A stretch of DNA of 64,000 bases from positions 1,487,629-1,551,628 of the forward strand of contig NZ_UWOD01000001.1 in assembly GCF_900604335.1 (NCBI RefSeq), in the 5' to 3' direction. Positions within the stretch are counted from its first letter, which is position 1, and each line of letters starts with the position of its first letter. The notes under the pieces are model-generated. The model was not told the DNA's origin. It ran no database searches and worked only from the letters and a program-made list of their open reading frames with translations. A program made the position numbers and the translations under genes. Origin of the DNA: Intestinibacillus sp. Marseille-P6563. GTDB taxonomy: Bacteria; Bacillota; Clostridia; Oscillospirales; Butyricicoccaceae. Positions 45,892-54,905 of the stretch are shown piece after piece.

Positions 45892-46926
45892 TCAATCCCT
45901 TTCATCAGCATACAACTGCCCGCACCCGGCGCCGATATCAGAACCGAACTGCATTCTGATAGCCACGCTGATACGGTTGGAATGTAAAATATCACTGAAG
46001 TTTTTAATGGCTTCGTGATTTGAAGCGGTAAATTTTCGCGCCGTCTTATCTGTTGCGTTATATGGGATAAGATCAACATGATATAGATAGGACAACGCTC
46101 CCCGGCTCAAAATAAGGTGCGCTAACGCTTTCGCATGCTCTGCCGAATCATTTATTCCGCCCAGCATAATATAAGCCAGGAACAAGCGCCTTTTGGTATT
46201 TGCAACGTGCGCATCCAACGCATCCATTACTTTATGGAGCGGATAAGTTTGATTGATCGGCATCAATTCCGAACGTTGCTTTTCAAAAGGCGAGTGCAGC
46301 GAAAAAGCTAAATTCACCTGCGGAAAATCACGGGTCAGCCGTTTTATCCCGGGAATCATTCCAATCGTCGATATGGTAATGCGTCGCTGGCTTAATCCGA
46401 ACAAAGACGGGTTTGTCAGGATTTTTAATGCGTCAAATAAATTGGGATTCGCAAACGGCTCGCCCATTCCCATAAAAGAAACACTATTGATTTGATGCCC
46501 TGCAAGATAAAAATACAGAATTTGATCTGTTATTTCATCAGCGGTCATATTGCGTTTGTGTCCGATAGCACCTGTTGCGCAGAATTTGCAGCCAAACCCA
46601 CAGCCGCATTGAGATGAGACGCAAAAAGATTCCCATCCTTTTTTGTAATGCAGGTTCACCGTTTCGACGCAGTTTCCATCCTTTAATTGAAAAAGCACCT
46701 TATCTGCCTGGCCCGATGCCCGATGTGTAACTGGAACAAGGCCGCAGACAGAGGTCCCAAAAGTTTCCGCCAAATTTGATCTTAGTCTTTCCGGCAGCAT
46801 ATACATGGAATGAAAGTCAGGAATATGCTGTGCAAAAATCATCTTTATCAATTGCTCATAGCGATAATCCGGAAAATTCATTCCCGATATACATCGCTTC
46901 ATAACCTCATATTTTGAATAAATCAT
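45892..46926 (-). CDS. cfr-like: Cfr-type 23S rRNA (A2503-C8) methyltransferase
   Basis: 344 residues. The radical-SAM cluster CGFGCKFC (C109, C113, C116) is preceded by GWESFCVSSQC, which is the Cfr-like reading, and MGMGEPFANPNLFDAL follows. The second methylation cysteine is C335 in GAGCGQLY. Length and the blocks YRYEQLIKMIF, KVLFQL, ETVNLHYKKGWES and PQVNLAFSLHSPF fit Cfr rather than RlmN. Cfr confers resistance to phenicols, lincosamides, oxazolidinones, pleuromutilins and streptogramin A. ATG 46926 follows GAGGAG by 10 nt; an upstream in-frame ATG lacks a site. The subgroup (B, C, E or other) cannot be set by eye. Confidence 0.88.
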   Translation of the reverse strand: MIYSKYEVMKRCISGMNFPDYRYEQLIKMIFAQHIPDFHSMYMLPERLRSNLAETFGTSVCGLVPVTHRASGQADKVLFQLKDGNCVETVNLHYKKGWESFCVSSQCGCGFGCKFCATGAIGHKRNMTADEITDQILYFYLAGHQINSVSFMGMGEPFANPNLFDALKILTNPSLFGLSQRRITISTIGMIPGIKRLTRDFPQVNLAFSLHSPFEKQRSELMPINQTYPLHKVMDALDAHVANTKRRLFLAYIMLGGINDSAEHAKALAHLILSRGALSYLYHVDLIPYNATDKTARKFTASNHEAIKNFSDILHSNRISVAIRMQFGSDIGAGCGQLYADERD

Positions 46927-47094
46927 GTAGGCTTTTCTCCTCTTGAATAATGAAATCATCAAGAAGCAAAGCCAGCATGAGCGGCGGTCAGTTTATGCTA
47001 CTCCATGCAAAGGCCGCCAGCACAACCTGGCTTTGCATGGAGTTTGTCATGGGTGACGGCTATTTTACAGTTATTCATTATTTCGCCCCTTTTT
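46927..47094 (-). promoter_or_regulatory. leader between lsa-like remnant and cfr-like gene, alternative hairpins
   Basis: CTCCATGCAAAG (47001-47012) and CTTTGCATGGAG (47031-47042) are perfectly complementary. On the minus strand AAAGCCAG inside this structure can instead pair with CTGGCTTT (near 46970-46978) closer to the gene. Mutually exclusive pairing of this kind is typical of drug-inducible attenuation leaders of ribosome-protection and methylation genes. Confidence 0.5.
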
Positions 47095-48100
47095 CTATAA
47101 CTCAACGGTTTTGGTCGCAATATTTTCACAGAAAGCACTGTCGTGCTCCACGAACAGAATGGTCGGCTTGTATTCGAGCAGCAGGTTTTCTATCTGCATG
47201 CGGGAAAGGACGTCAATGTAGTTGAGCGGTTCATCCCAGATATACAGATGCGCCTGCTCACACAGGCTTTTGGCGAGCAGGACTTTCTTTTTCTGCCCCT
47301 CGCTGAATTCGTCCAACCGCTTTTCAAACTGCTCCCGAGGAAAATCAAATTTCCGCAGGATGGCTTTGAAAAGACTTTCATCGAGAAGATTTCGCTCGAT
47401 ATATTCGCTTAAGAAGCCGTTCAGCCCCGCCGTGCTTTGGGGGACATAGGAAATTTTCAGCCGTTCGCTTTTTCGCAAAATGCCTTGATAGGGGATGTTT
47501 TCCCCGCAGATCAGCTTCAGAATGCTAGATTTTCCGGAACCGTTTTTCCCCTGCAGCGCAATCCGGTCTCCCTGCTCTATGGTAAAACTGATATTCGAGC
47601 AGACGGCACGACTTCCATAGGCAATGGAAACATCGGAAAGCTCAAGCAGTCGGCTGGTGTGGTATGGAAGCGGAGAAAGTTTTAGGCTTTCGGCAGTTTC
47701 CAGGTTTTTGAGCAGTTTGGATTTCTCATGAATCAAATCCTGCTGACGATTTTCAATAGCTTTGGAACGCTTCATCATTTTCGCTGCTTTATGGCCGACA
47801 TAGCCTTTGTCCAGCTTGCTTCCCGAGTTGGTCGAACCGTTTTTGCTTTTTTCCACACGGTCTGACCAACCGGAAGTCTTTTGTGCGGCAGCTGTTAAAC
47901 GGCTGATTTCTTTTTTGTGTTTCTCGTTTTCTGCCCGTTCAAAGCTGTCCTGCATCTCTTTGTTCCTCCACCAGGACGAGAAGTTTCCCCTCTGAACCTC
48001 GATGTTTGTTTTATTGATTACGAGAATATGGTCGATGCAGTTGTCCAGGAAAACCCGGTCATGAGAAACCAGAATAAACCCATCTAAAATAATATTATAT
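47095..48100 (-). pseudogene. Lsa-type ABC-F gene, N-terminal third missing
   Basis: The frame starts inside the first ATPase domain at GFILVSHDRVFLDNC (H-loop) and continues through the linker (NFSSWWRNKEMQDSFERAENEK, GHKAAKMMKRSKAIENRQQ) and a complete second domain (GKNGSGKSSILKLI, LDEFSEGQKKKVLLAKSL, LYIWDEPLNYID). Lsa proteins are about 490 residues; about 330 remain. Walker A and B of domain 1 are absent, so ribosome protection is unlikely. It is followed by the cfr-like gene on the same strand. Confidence 0.88.
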
Positions 48101-48103
48101 TTT

Positions 48104-48132
48104 AATATACACCAAAACGGTGGTAAAGTCAA
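48104..48132 (-). promoter_or_regulatory. promoter abutting the lsa remnant
   Basis: On the minus strand TTGACT (48132-48127), 17 nt and TATATT (48109-48104) stand directly before the broken lsa frame. The spacer holds CACC/GGTG. It could transcribe the remnant and the cfr-like gene. Confidence 0.65.
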
Positions 48133-48186
48133 TGCTTTGCGTTGGATTTCATAAAATGTTTAATAACAAATACAAAAAAGTAAAAA

Positions 48187-48228
48187 AACAGCCCCTCGCC
48201 GTCCGAAAGTGGACAGCGAGGGGCTGTT
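48187..48228 (-). terminator. terminator of the lysin gene
   Basis: AACAGCCCCTCGC (48187-48199) pairs perfectly with GCGAGGGGCTGTT (48216-48228), followed on the minus strand by a T-run. Confidence 0.93.
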
Positions 48229-48239
48229 TGGCAGGTGTT

Positions 48240-49205
48240 TTACTTTTTTGGCATTTTCAGCTTCTGCCCGGAGTAAATGGTGTCTGAGGACAGTCCGTTC
48301 AGCGTCTTAATTTCCTTATACCGCGCGCCGCTGCCGAGCTTTTTGGAAGCGATGCCCCAGAGCGTGTCGCCCTTGAGCACGGTGTAGGTTTCATAGGTTG
48401 CCGTGGTTGAAGCGTTTTTCCCGGAAAGAATCTCGTTAACCTTTGCCTGCACAGCAGTATAATCATAGCCTGCCGATGTCAGTTTTTTCTTACGCTCCTC
48501 TCCGTTGCCCCACTTACCGTTGATGACCTCGGCGGCAAGTTCATCAACGGATTTCGTGTAGGTTGCGGCGGCACTCCCTTTACTCCAGCCGTTAAAGCCG
48601 CCGTTTTTGATGATGGACGGATAATCGATATATCCATAGTCCATATCCACATTACCCTTGATGCCATCGACCTTGCCAGTGGAAGAATACTGCCAGATAC
48701 CGTATTCGCCGGAGTAGGTGCATTTACTGGCGTACTGAGCTACCCAGTGGGAATAGGCCTTGAGCTTGCTGTCGTCCATGCGTTCCTGAAAACCGGAGAC
48801 AGCGGAGCCGTAGATACCGACAAAGTATCCGGCGGCTTCCATTGTCTCACAGAAAGCGATGGCGGCTTCCGTAATACCGGCTTTGGCAGAAGCAGGCTGC
48901 GCTTCGTTATCCATGTAGACAGGATATTCCAGCTGTTTGCCTTTCAAAATTTTGATGAAGCGTTCTGCATCAGCTTTTCCTGCAGCGGCAGTAACGCAGT
49001 CCCTGCCGACGAAATAGTATGCGCCGATGGGAATACCGGCTGCCTTGGCTCCCATATAGTTTTCTTCCCATTTGCTGTCGGTGTAAAAGCCTGCGTCAGA
49101 GCCTCCGGCTTTGATGATGGCAAACTCGATGCCTGCCGCTTTGACCTTGTCCCAGTCAATCGTTCCCTGCCAGTGGGATACGTCAATTCCATTGATTCTT
49201 GCCAT
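48240..49205 (-). CDS. phage endolysin: GH25 muramidase with LysM
   Basis: 321 residues. GH25 domain 1-195: GIDVSHWQGTIDWDKVKAAGIEFAIIKAG with catalytic Asp/Glu positions, PVYMDNEAQPASAKAG, and WQYSSTGKVDGIKGNVDMDYGY. Residues 215-260 form a CW_7-like repeat (VDELAAEVINGKWGNGEERKKKL). A LysM domain is at the C-terminus (YTVLKGDTLWGIASKKLG). It lies 2 nt after the holin gene, a standard lysis cassette. Confidence 0.93.
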   Translation of the reverse strand: MARINGIDVSHWQGTIDWDKVKAAGIEFAIIKAGGSDAGFYTDSKWEENYMGAKAAGIPIGAYYFVGRDCVTAAAGKADAERFIKILKGKQLEYPVYMDNEAQPASAKAGITEAAIAFCETMEAAGYFVGIYGSAVSGFQERMDDSKLKAYSHWVAQYASKCTYSGEYGIWQYSSTGKVDGIKGNVDMDYGYIDYPSIIKNGGFNGWSKGSAAATYTKSVDELAAEVINGKWGNGEERKKKLTSAGYDYTAVQAKVNEILSGKNASTTATYETYTVLKGDTLWGIASKKLGSGARYKEIKTLNGLSSDTIYSGQKLKMPKK

Positions 49206-49207
49206 AC

Positions 49208-49621
49208 TTATTGTTCCTCCTCATCGTTGCGGTCGTGGAGCTGTTCCAGAACCGCCTTCAGTTTTTCGGGGATGGGAAGCCCCAGATGCCCCGCGTTTTC
49301 CAGAATGGACACACCCTCGTTAGACAGATAAAAAAAGATGACCGCCGTGCGCACCGCGCCGCCGTCTCCCAGCACCTGACTGTCGATGATGTTTCCAACA
49401 CCCACCAGCGCGAAAATGAGCACTTTGCGGGAGATGCCCTTGAAGCCGATTTCGCTGGAGAGCTTTTTATCGGCAATTGCGCACAGCACGCCCGTCAGAT
49501 AGTCGAGGACGGCAAACGCCAGCAGCGCGTAGAGAAAGCCGTCCCACCCGCCGAGGAACCAGCCGAGAAAGCCACCAACTGCCGCCAGCGCGGCCTGAAT
49601 CCAGACCCAGATTTCCTTCAT
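49208..49621 (-). CDS. phage holin (holin_4_1/TcdE-like)
   Basis: 137 residues: MKEIWVWIQAALAAVGGFLGWFLGGWDGFLYALLAFAVLDYLTGVLCAI, then KLSSEIGFKGISRKVLIFALVGVGNIID and an acidic tail. Three or four membrane helices and the LDYLTG block define the family. It permeabilises the membrane so that the adjacent endolysin can act. Confidence 0.92.
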   Translation of the reverse strand: MKEIWVWIQAALAAVGGFLGWFLGGWDGFLYALLAFAVLDYLTGVLCAIADKKLSSEIGFKGISRKVLIFALVGVGNIIDSQVLGDGGAVRTAVIFFYLSNEGVSILENAGHLGLPIPEKLKAVLEQLHDRNDEEEQ

Positions 49622-49700
49622 CGTAAAACCTCCGTTTCATTGTTTGGTATGTATGAAAAAAGCGCTCCCGCCAAAGCGGAAACGCTTGAATGTGTGGCTG

Positions 49701-50764
49701 TTACAGCGACAGAATCAGTTCGGCAAGCTGATTCATCACCGCCGCCCGGGGTCTGCCTGTGCCGAGTTCCTCCCAGTCCGGTTCCGGAACGGCAAAGCCC
49801 GGGTCGGTGCTGTACTGATTGATGAGCGTAATCACCGGCTCCACGGCTGAGCGGATTTCCAGAATGTGAAGCGGCCAGTTTTTCACTTCCGTTCTGCCCG
49901 CCATGATTTCCTCACTCCATGAAACCGGCGCAAGGTCATAGTAGTTTCGCACAGTGTTGACGGCAGTGCGAAGCGCTGTGATGTGGCTTGCCTTCACCTT
50001 GGTTTCATTGGCCGCAATCTCCTCAAACGGAGAAGCCAGCACGGTCAACGAGCGGGAGACCTCCGCGCTGGGCGCTTCAAAGTCCGTGTTCACGCACCGT
50101 ACCGTGAGGGTCTTTGCTCCCGCCGTCTGCGTTTCTGCCTTGAACATCATCGCCGCACTGCCGCCGACTTCGCCGCTGGGAGAAAAGAGGGACGGATTGT
50201 TCACGCCGTCCTGCCAGTCTCCCGTGCCGATTTTCACCTGCGCCACCTGTTCGGAGGGCTGTGCGCCGGTGGTTAGCAGCACGCGGGGATTCGGATTGTA
50301 AGTAGCAGAACCGTTCTTCGGTGCCGCGATTGCCGGCTCGTCGCAGGCGGCCGCCACGCAGAGAATGGTGTTGGACACCTGCTCGGCGGAATAGACATCC
50401 AGCGTGTCAATGGTCCACAGGCCGTATTTCGTGTAGGTGCCGGGCGTGGTGGAAGCCGCCGCCGTGCGCGCCCCGGAGGACGCGGACAGATCAAAGTTTT
50501 CCAGCACATTCCACGATGTCCATGTCGAGCCGTCCGTCGAAGTCTTGCTTGCCAGCATGTAGCCCTTGATGGGGCTGGTGCCGCCCGACGCGCCGCTCCA
50601 TGTCAGGGTAATCGGCCCTTCGCTGTAAACCGAGGGAGCCGCCGTTAAAACGGACGCTTTTTCGGGCGGCGTGTTTTTCCGCACGGAATTGGAGGAAACT
50701 GTCCAGCCCGAATAGTAGCCGGAGCCGGCGGAGCCCTGCGTCCGTATCCGGAACCGACGGTATG
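49701..50764 (-). pseudogene. phage tail/fibre protein remnant, 5' end lost to IS
   Basis: About 355 residues remain. The first visible block is a broken fibronectin-III domain (RFRIRTQGSAGSGYYSGWTVSSNSVRKNTPP), followed by a second Ig-like unit (SVYSEGPITLTWSGASGGTSPIKGYMLASK) and further beta-rich repeats, ending with EPDWEELGTGRPRAAVMNQLAELILSL. Upstream of about 50764 the frame continues only as the shadow of the transposase. The missing front part shows an IS-linked deletion. Confidence 0.8.
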
Positions 50765-51922
50765 CCTGTGGACGGAGGGCTTGAAATAGCTGTCCGTCAG
50801 CTTCCGGGCGCCATGCCGGTCCATTTCGCTCAGGCACTTCTCCCGCATAGGACAGCCGGAACAATCCTTCCGGTCCGCCCAATATTCCCAGAACAGCCCG
50901 CTGGCGCTGCGGTACAGCCGTCTGGCCCGCAGCTTCTTTCCGTTGGGGCACAGATAGACGTCTTCCGCCTCATCATAAGGAAAAGCGTCCCGTTTAAGCT
51001 CTGTCTGCGTACGGTCATGGGTCGACTGGGGACGGACAAAGAAATCGATGCCCTGTTCCTCCAGCACACGGTGGGCCAGCGGAAAGTCGTAGGCGGAGTC
51101 CGCCGTGGCGGCCTGAAGGGGAATGACGTTTTTGTGGATCTGTTCCAAGTGCTCCAGGTAGGGGACGGAATCATGCACATCCCCAGGCGTCACGGTCACA
51201 CCCAGGATGATGCCGTGGTCGGCGTCCACCGTCTGGTGGGACAGGTAATACTGCCCCTCCGGCTTGCCCGGACGCTTCATGTGTCCGGCCTCCGGGTCCG
51301 TTCGGCTCACCCGCTTTTTCGTCCTCCGGTTGTCCTTCCTGATCTGCCTGACCCGCTTCTGCCGCCGCTTTCCTGTCCGGCGCTCCAGCTCCTCCAGCCC
51401 TTCCTCCTCGTAGGCGTCCAGCCGCTCCCAGTACGAGCCGGGGCTCTCCGGCATCTCCACCAGTTCCTCCGACGCCCGGGAGGCGTTGGCCTTCACATGG
51501 GTGGAGTCCGTGGCCGCCAGCCGCCCGCTGGCCAGCCCCTTCCCGATGCACTGCCGCACCACTTCCTCAAACAGCCGCCGAAACACCTTTCGGAAGGACG
51601 GCTTCCGCCGCCGCAGCTGGGAGATCGTGCTGTGGTCCGGTACACGGTCAAACAGATCCAGCCCAAGATACCACCGCAGCGCCACGTCGGTCTGGATCCG
51701 CTGCTCGATCTGCCGCTCCGAGGGGATACCGTACAGAAAGCCCACCAGCAGGTATTTTACCAGCACCACCGGATCGATGGGCGGCCGCCCATACCCCCGG
51801 CTGTACAGGTGCGCGGTCTCCTCATATACGAAGCCCAGATCCAAAACCGCATCCAGCTTCCGCAGAAAATGGCCTTCCGGGACCAGGTCTTCTATCGTCA
51901 CCATATGGAGCTTCAGCTGCAT
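50765..51922 (-). pseudogene. IS1182-family transposase, C-terminus deleted
   Basis: About 385 transposase residues: MVTIEDLVPEGHFLRKLDAVLDL, YGRPPIDPVVLVKYLLVGFLYGI, DRVPDHSTISQLRRRK, AATDSTHVKANASR and GQYYLSHQTVDADHGIILGV with ADSAYDFPLAHRVLEEQGI. It stops at GARKLTDSYFKPSVHRHT, after which the frame reads foreign sequence. The last catalytic Glu region of the DDE domain lies beyond this point in relatives, so it should be inactive. ATG follows GGAGGTGGGG. Confidence 0.9.
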
Positions 51923-52000
51923 CTCCCCACCTCCGTATGTCCTTATTTTACCATACTTTTCTCCCCGTGTGGATCTTTTGTCAACAGCTCCAAGTTGTCC
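50765..52000 (-). mobile_element. IS1182-family insertion sequence, 3' truncated (ends approximate)
   Basis: The transposase upstream end and its promoter region (51923-52000) are present, but the transposase 3' end and the far inverted repeat are gone at the junction with the phage tail gene near 50764. The outer boundary is estimated from where element B sequence begins. Confidence 0.75.
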
Positions 52001-52093
52001 CGAGGTAGGCAGGGGCGGCCCCGGCTGCCGATCCCCGCCATCCCCCGTTCAGATCGTCCACCCACAACAAAAATCTGAACGGAGGAAAATATA

Positions 52094-52513
52094 ATGACTA
52101 CTATCAATCTGAAGGACTTTTACTCTTGGCACACCCATGATGAATATATCGAAGTTTCCGATGAAGTGGCCGCCGAGCTGCGGGCCGACAAGCTGTATGA
52201 GGCTGCCTACCAGCGGCGGATAATCCGCAATAAGGCACAGTATTCCCTCGACTGTGATGATGGGATCGAATACTCTGCCTGCCTTTCCGAGCCGACCCCG
52301 CAGGAGCTGCTGGAGCGCATGGAGCGTTTCTGCGATCTGTGGAACGCGCTGAACACTTTGCCCGAAACGCAGGGGCTTCGCATTGATGCCTGTATCATTG
52401 AAGGCAAGAGCATGACTGAGGTTGCCGAGGCCGATGGCGTAAGCGTGGCCGCCGTACATAAATCTATCCAGCAGGGTTTGAAGTCCATGAAAAAATATTT
52501 GCAAAATGTTTGA
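52094..52513 (+). CDS. sigma-70 region 4-like protein of element B
   Basis: 139 residues. The C-terminal TLPETQGLRIDACIIEGKSMTEVAEADGVSVAAVHKSIQQGLKSMKKYLQ is a sigma region 4-type helix-turn-helix. The N-terminus (INLKDFYSWHTHDEYIEVSDEVAAELRADKLYEAAYQRRIIRNKAQYSLD) is typical of this ICE protein family. ATG follows ACGGAGGA. It is a relative of the 7313 gene and is likewise followed by the structured motif. Confidence 0.82.
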   Translation: MTTINLKDFYSWHTHDEYIEVSDEVAAELRADKLYEAAYQRRIIRNKAQYSLDCDDGIEYSACLSEPTPQELLERMERFCDLWNALNTLPETQGLRIDACIIEGKSMTEVAEADGVSVAAVHKSIQQGLKSMKKYLQNV

Positions 52514-52855
52514 TGTAGGGGGTTAAAAAACATCTTCCAAATGTCCTTGGTATATGAGAGGAGTTGATCCTCTCCACAACTGAATAGCGGCGGCTCCGGG
52601 CATAGTGCGAGGAGCCGGGCGGCGGGTGCGCCAGGACTTCTCCAACACGGAGGACGAGCGATCCACACCAACGCCGCAAGTGGGGACTTGCCACCCCACG
52701 GCCACGATCCGCGAGTGGACAGGCTGGCCGCCTGTCCCTCCGGGCCGCCGTTCCCCGTTGTGTGGGGATGCCGCGCCGAGTATGGTTGTCTTTGGACAGG
52801 TCAAGGAAACGGGCGCGGCACTCCCTAATTTATCAAAAAAGAGGGGGAACGCTCT
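52514..52855 (+). other. structured non-coding region of element B
   Basis: 342 nt with no convincing gene. Besides the motif at 52619-52677 it holds GTGGGG/CCCCAC (about 52679-52699), GGACAGGC/GCCTGTCC (about 52717-52737) and GGCTCC/GGAGCC (about 52592-52615). Minus-strand open frames here have no start signals. A single-strand origin or a long RNA both fit. Confidence 0.5.
52619..52677 (+). ncRNA. structured motif copy B
   Basis: GCGCCAGGAC (52628-52637) and GAGCGAT (52656-52662) are identical to copy A and separated by the same 18 nt. P2 pairs TTCTCC (52638-52643) with GGAGGA (52649-52654) around a 5-nt loop, one G-U pair. P1 pairs 52619-52627 with 52667-52677, with a two-nt bulge. Four of the six P2 pairs differ from copy A yet still pair. 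Confidence 0.55.
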
Positions 52856-53056
52856 ATGAACTATGATCCAGAACTGGCGGCCTTGCTCTCCCAGCCGTGG
52901 AGCAACGATGCCTGCCGGGGGTACGTCATCGCCGCGATGGAGCGGTGCGGCTTTAAGCCGTCCGACATTGAACAGGTGATGGTCGAGCTTTACGAGGTAT
53001 TCGACTATACCACTTTGCAGGAGGCCGAGGCATACTACGAGCGGAGCCCCTACTAA
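52856..53056 (+). CDS. small hypothetical protein upstream of recombinase B
   Basis: 66 residues, ATG behind AGAGGGGG. Acidic and helical: ELAALLSQPWSNDACRGYVIAAMERCGFKP, SDIEQVMVELYEVFDYTTLQEAEAYY. It is typical of the small proteins found between the sigma-like gene and the recombinase of such elements. Function unknown. Confidence 0.7.
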   Translation: MNYDPELAALLSQPWSNDACRGYVIAAMERCGFKPSDIEQVMVELYEVFDYTTLQEAEAYYERSPY

Positions 53057-53165
53057 CTTCCGGACACTTTGTCCAGAGGTACATATCCGGCCAAAGGCCA
53101 GCACTTTCCCGGTGCTGGCCTTTGCCATGTTTCAAGACATTCTTTGATTGCATGGGAGGGATTTT

Positions 53166-53339
53166 ATGCAGGCACAGGTCAAATATGAAAGTGAAATCAA
53201 AACTGCTGTACTCGGAGATCGCACGATCACCGTCAAAAATCTCACCCCCGTTTTTTCCCCGCAGGAACAGGACAAGCGCAACCGCGAGATTGAGCGGCGG
53301 CTGTTTGACGTGTTCCGCAAATATGCCGGGCGGGGGTAG
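53166..53339 (+). CDS. small protein, possible recombination accessory
   Basis: 57 residues from ATG 53166 behind GGGAGG. QVKYESEIKTAVLGDRTITVKNLTPVF and EQDKRNREIERRLFDVFRKYAG form a short strand-helix protein. It lies 85 nt before the recombinase. A TnpW-like or directionality-factor role is inferred from position only. Confidence 0.65.
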   Translation: MQAQVKYESEIKTAVLGDRTITVKNLTPVFSPQEQDKRNREIERRLFDVFRKYAGRG

Positions 53340-53423
53340 GCCAGAGTCATCCTTGTAGTAAGGGGGCGGCAGAGGTACAATATAATTGTAGGTTGGCTCC
53401 CGTTTAACGGAAGGGAGCTAATT

Positions 53424-54905
53424 ATGGATAGTAGAATAGATGCAATTTATGGGCGGCAGTCGATTGACAAAAAAGACAGTATCAGCATTGAAAGTCAGTT
53501 TGAATTTTGCCGCTATGAGCTTAAAGGCGGTGAGGGTAAGGAATACAAAGACAAGGGCTACTCTGGCAAGAACATTGAGCGCCCCGACTTCCAGCGGCTT
53601 CTGCAGGACATCCGGCTGGGCCTGATTAAGCGGGTGATCGTCTACAAGCTGGATCGGATTAGCCGTTCCATCGTGGACTTTGCAAAGCTCATGGAACTGT
53701 TCAAGCAGTACGATGTGGAGTTTGTGTCCTGCACAGAAAAGTTTGACACTTCCACGCCGATGGGCCGCGCGATGCTCAATATCTGCATTGTCTTTGCCCA
53801 GCTTGAACGCGAAAGCATCCAGATGCGTGTGCAGGACGCTTTCTATTCCCGGTGTACCAAAGGCTACTATATGCGGGGCCGGACGCCATACGGTTTTGAT
53901 ACCGAGCCCATCGTCATGGACGGGATCAAGACAAAGAAGCTGGTGGAAAATGCGGAAATGGATTTTGCCGAGCTGATGTATCAAATGTATGCGGAGCCGG
54001 GCAACTCCTACGGCGACATATCCCGGTACTTTGCCGAGAACGACATTAAGGTTTATGACAAGTCCCTAAAGCGCGGGTTTATTGCTCAACTGCTGAGAAA
54101 CCCCGTCTACGTCCAGGCCGATATGGACATCTACGAATACTTCAAGGCCCAGGGCGTAAAAATTGAAAGTTCCCCGGAAATGTTCACAGGGGACAATAGC
54201 TGTTATCTCTATCAAGGGCGCGAGGGCGAGGAGCCGATCCTTGTGATTGCTCCCCACCAGGGGCGCATCCCCTCCCAGCTCTGGCTGACCGTTCAGCGCA
54301 AGCTCTCACAAAACACCACATTCCAGAATGGCCGGAAATGCCATAACACATGGCTGGCCGGGAAAATCAAGTGTGGACGTTGCGGCTATGCCCTGGCAAG
54401 TCTGAACGCCAGAAATGGTGTCACCTACCTGCGGTGCAAACAACGGGCAGACAATAAGAGCTGCAAGGGAGCCGGTACGCTGACCGCGCAAAGCATGGAG
54501 GCGTTTGTTTACGGCGAGATGGTTAAGAAGATGCGGAAATTCCACACGCTGAAAGGCGGAAAGGAACAAAGCTATAATCCGAAGCTGACCGCCGCCCGTG
54601 TCGCCCTTGCAAAGACGGAAAGTGAGATCGAGAAACTTCTGGACACTTTGTCCGGCGCTAATCCGCTTCTCCTGCAATACGCAAACACCCGCATTGAGGA
54701 ACTGGATGCGGAACGGCAGAAACAGCTCCGGCTGGTCGCAGACCTCACCGCTAATTCTGTTTCCGCTTCACAGATTGATAGCATTACGGGCTATCTTGAT
54801 GATTGGGAGTCCGTGAGCTTTGACGATAAGCGTAAGGTGGTTGATATACTCATATCACAGATTGACGCTACCAGTGAGAGTGTTACAATCCACTGGAAAA
54901 TCTAA
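53424..54905 (+). CDS. large serine recombinase of element B
   Basis: 493 residues. Catalytic Ser13 in IYGRQSIDKKDSISIESQ, then IVYKLDRISRSIVDFAKLM and MLNICIVFAQLERESI of the resolvase domain. A recombinase domain (TPYGFDTEPIVMDG), a zinc ribbon (KCGRCGYALASLNAR with LRCKQRADNKSC) and a coiled coil follow. It lacks close similarity to recombinase A in key blocks, so it belongs to a separate element. ATG follows AAGGGAG. Confidence 0.94.
   Translation: MDSRIDAIYGRQSIDKKDSISIESQFEFCRYELKGGEGKEYKDKGYSGKNIERPDFQRLLQDIRLGLIKRVIVYKLDRISRSIVDFAKLMELFKQYDVEFVSCTEKFDTSTPMGRAMLNICIVFAQLERESIQMRVQDAFYSRCTKGYYMRGRTPYGFDTEPIVMDGIKTKKLVENAEMDFAELMYQMYAEPGNSYGDISRYFAENDIKVYDKSLKRGFIAQLLRNPVYVQADMDIYEYFKAQGVKIESSPEMFTGDNSCYLYQGREGEEPILVIAPHQGRIPSQLWLTVQRKLSQNTTFQNGRKCHNTWLAGKIKCGRCGYALASLNARNGVTYLRCKQRADNKSCKGAGTLTAQSMEAFVYGEMVKKMRKFHTLKGGKEQSYNPKLTAARVALAKTESEIEKLLDTLSGANPLLLQYANTRIEELDAERQKQLRLVADLTANSVSASQIDSITGYLDDWESVSFDDKRKVVDILISQIDATSESVTIHWKI

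Noticed and set aside
50765..50951. N-terminal 60 residues of the long frame covering the phage tail remnant
   Set aside because: These residues are the transposase read in another frame, so I started the remnant at 50764.
52523..53128. 201-codon open frame on the minus strand across the element B non-coding region
   Set aside because: It runs through the structured hairpins and across the plus-strand 66-residue gene, has no start signal and no recognisable domain.
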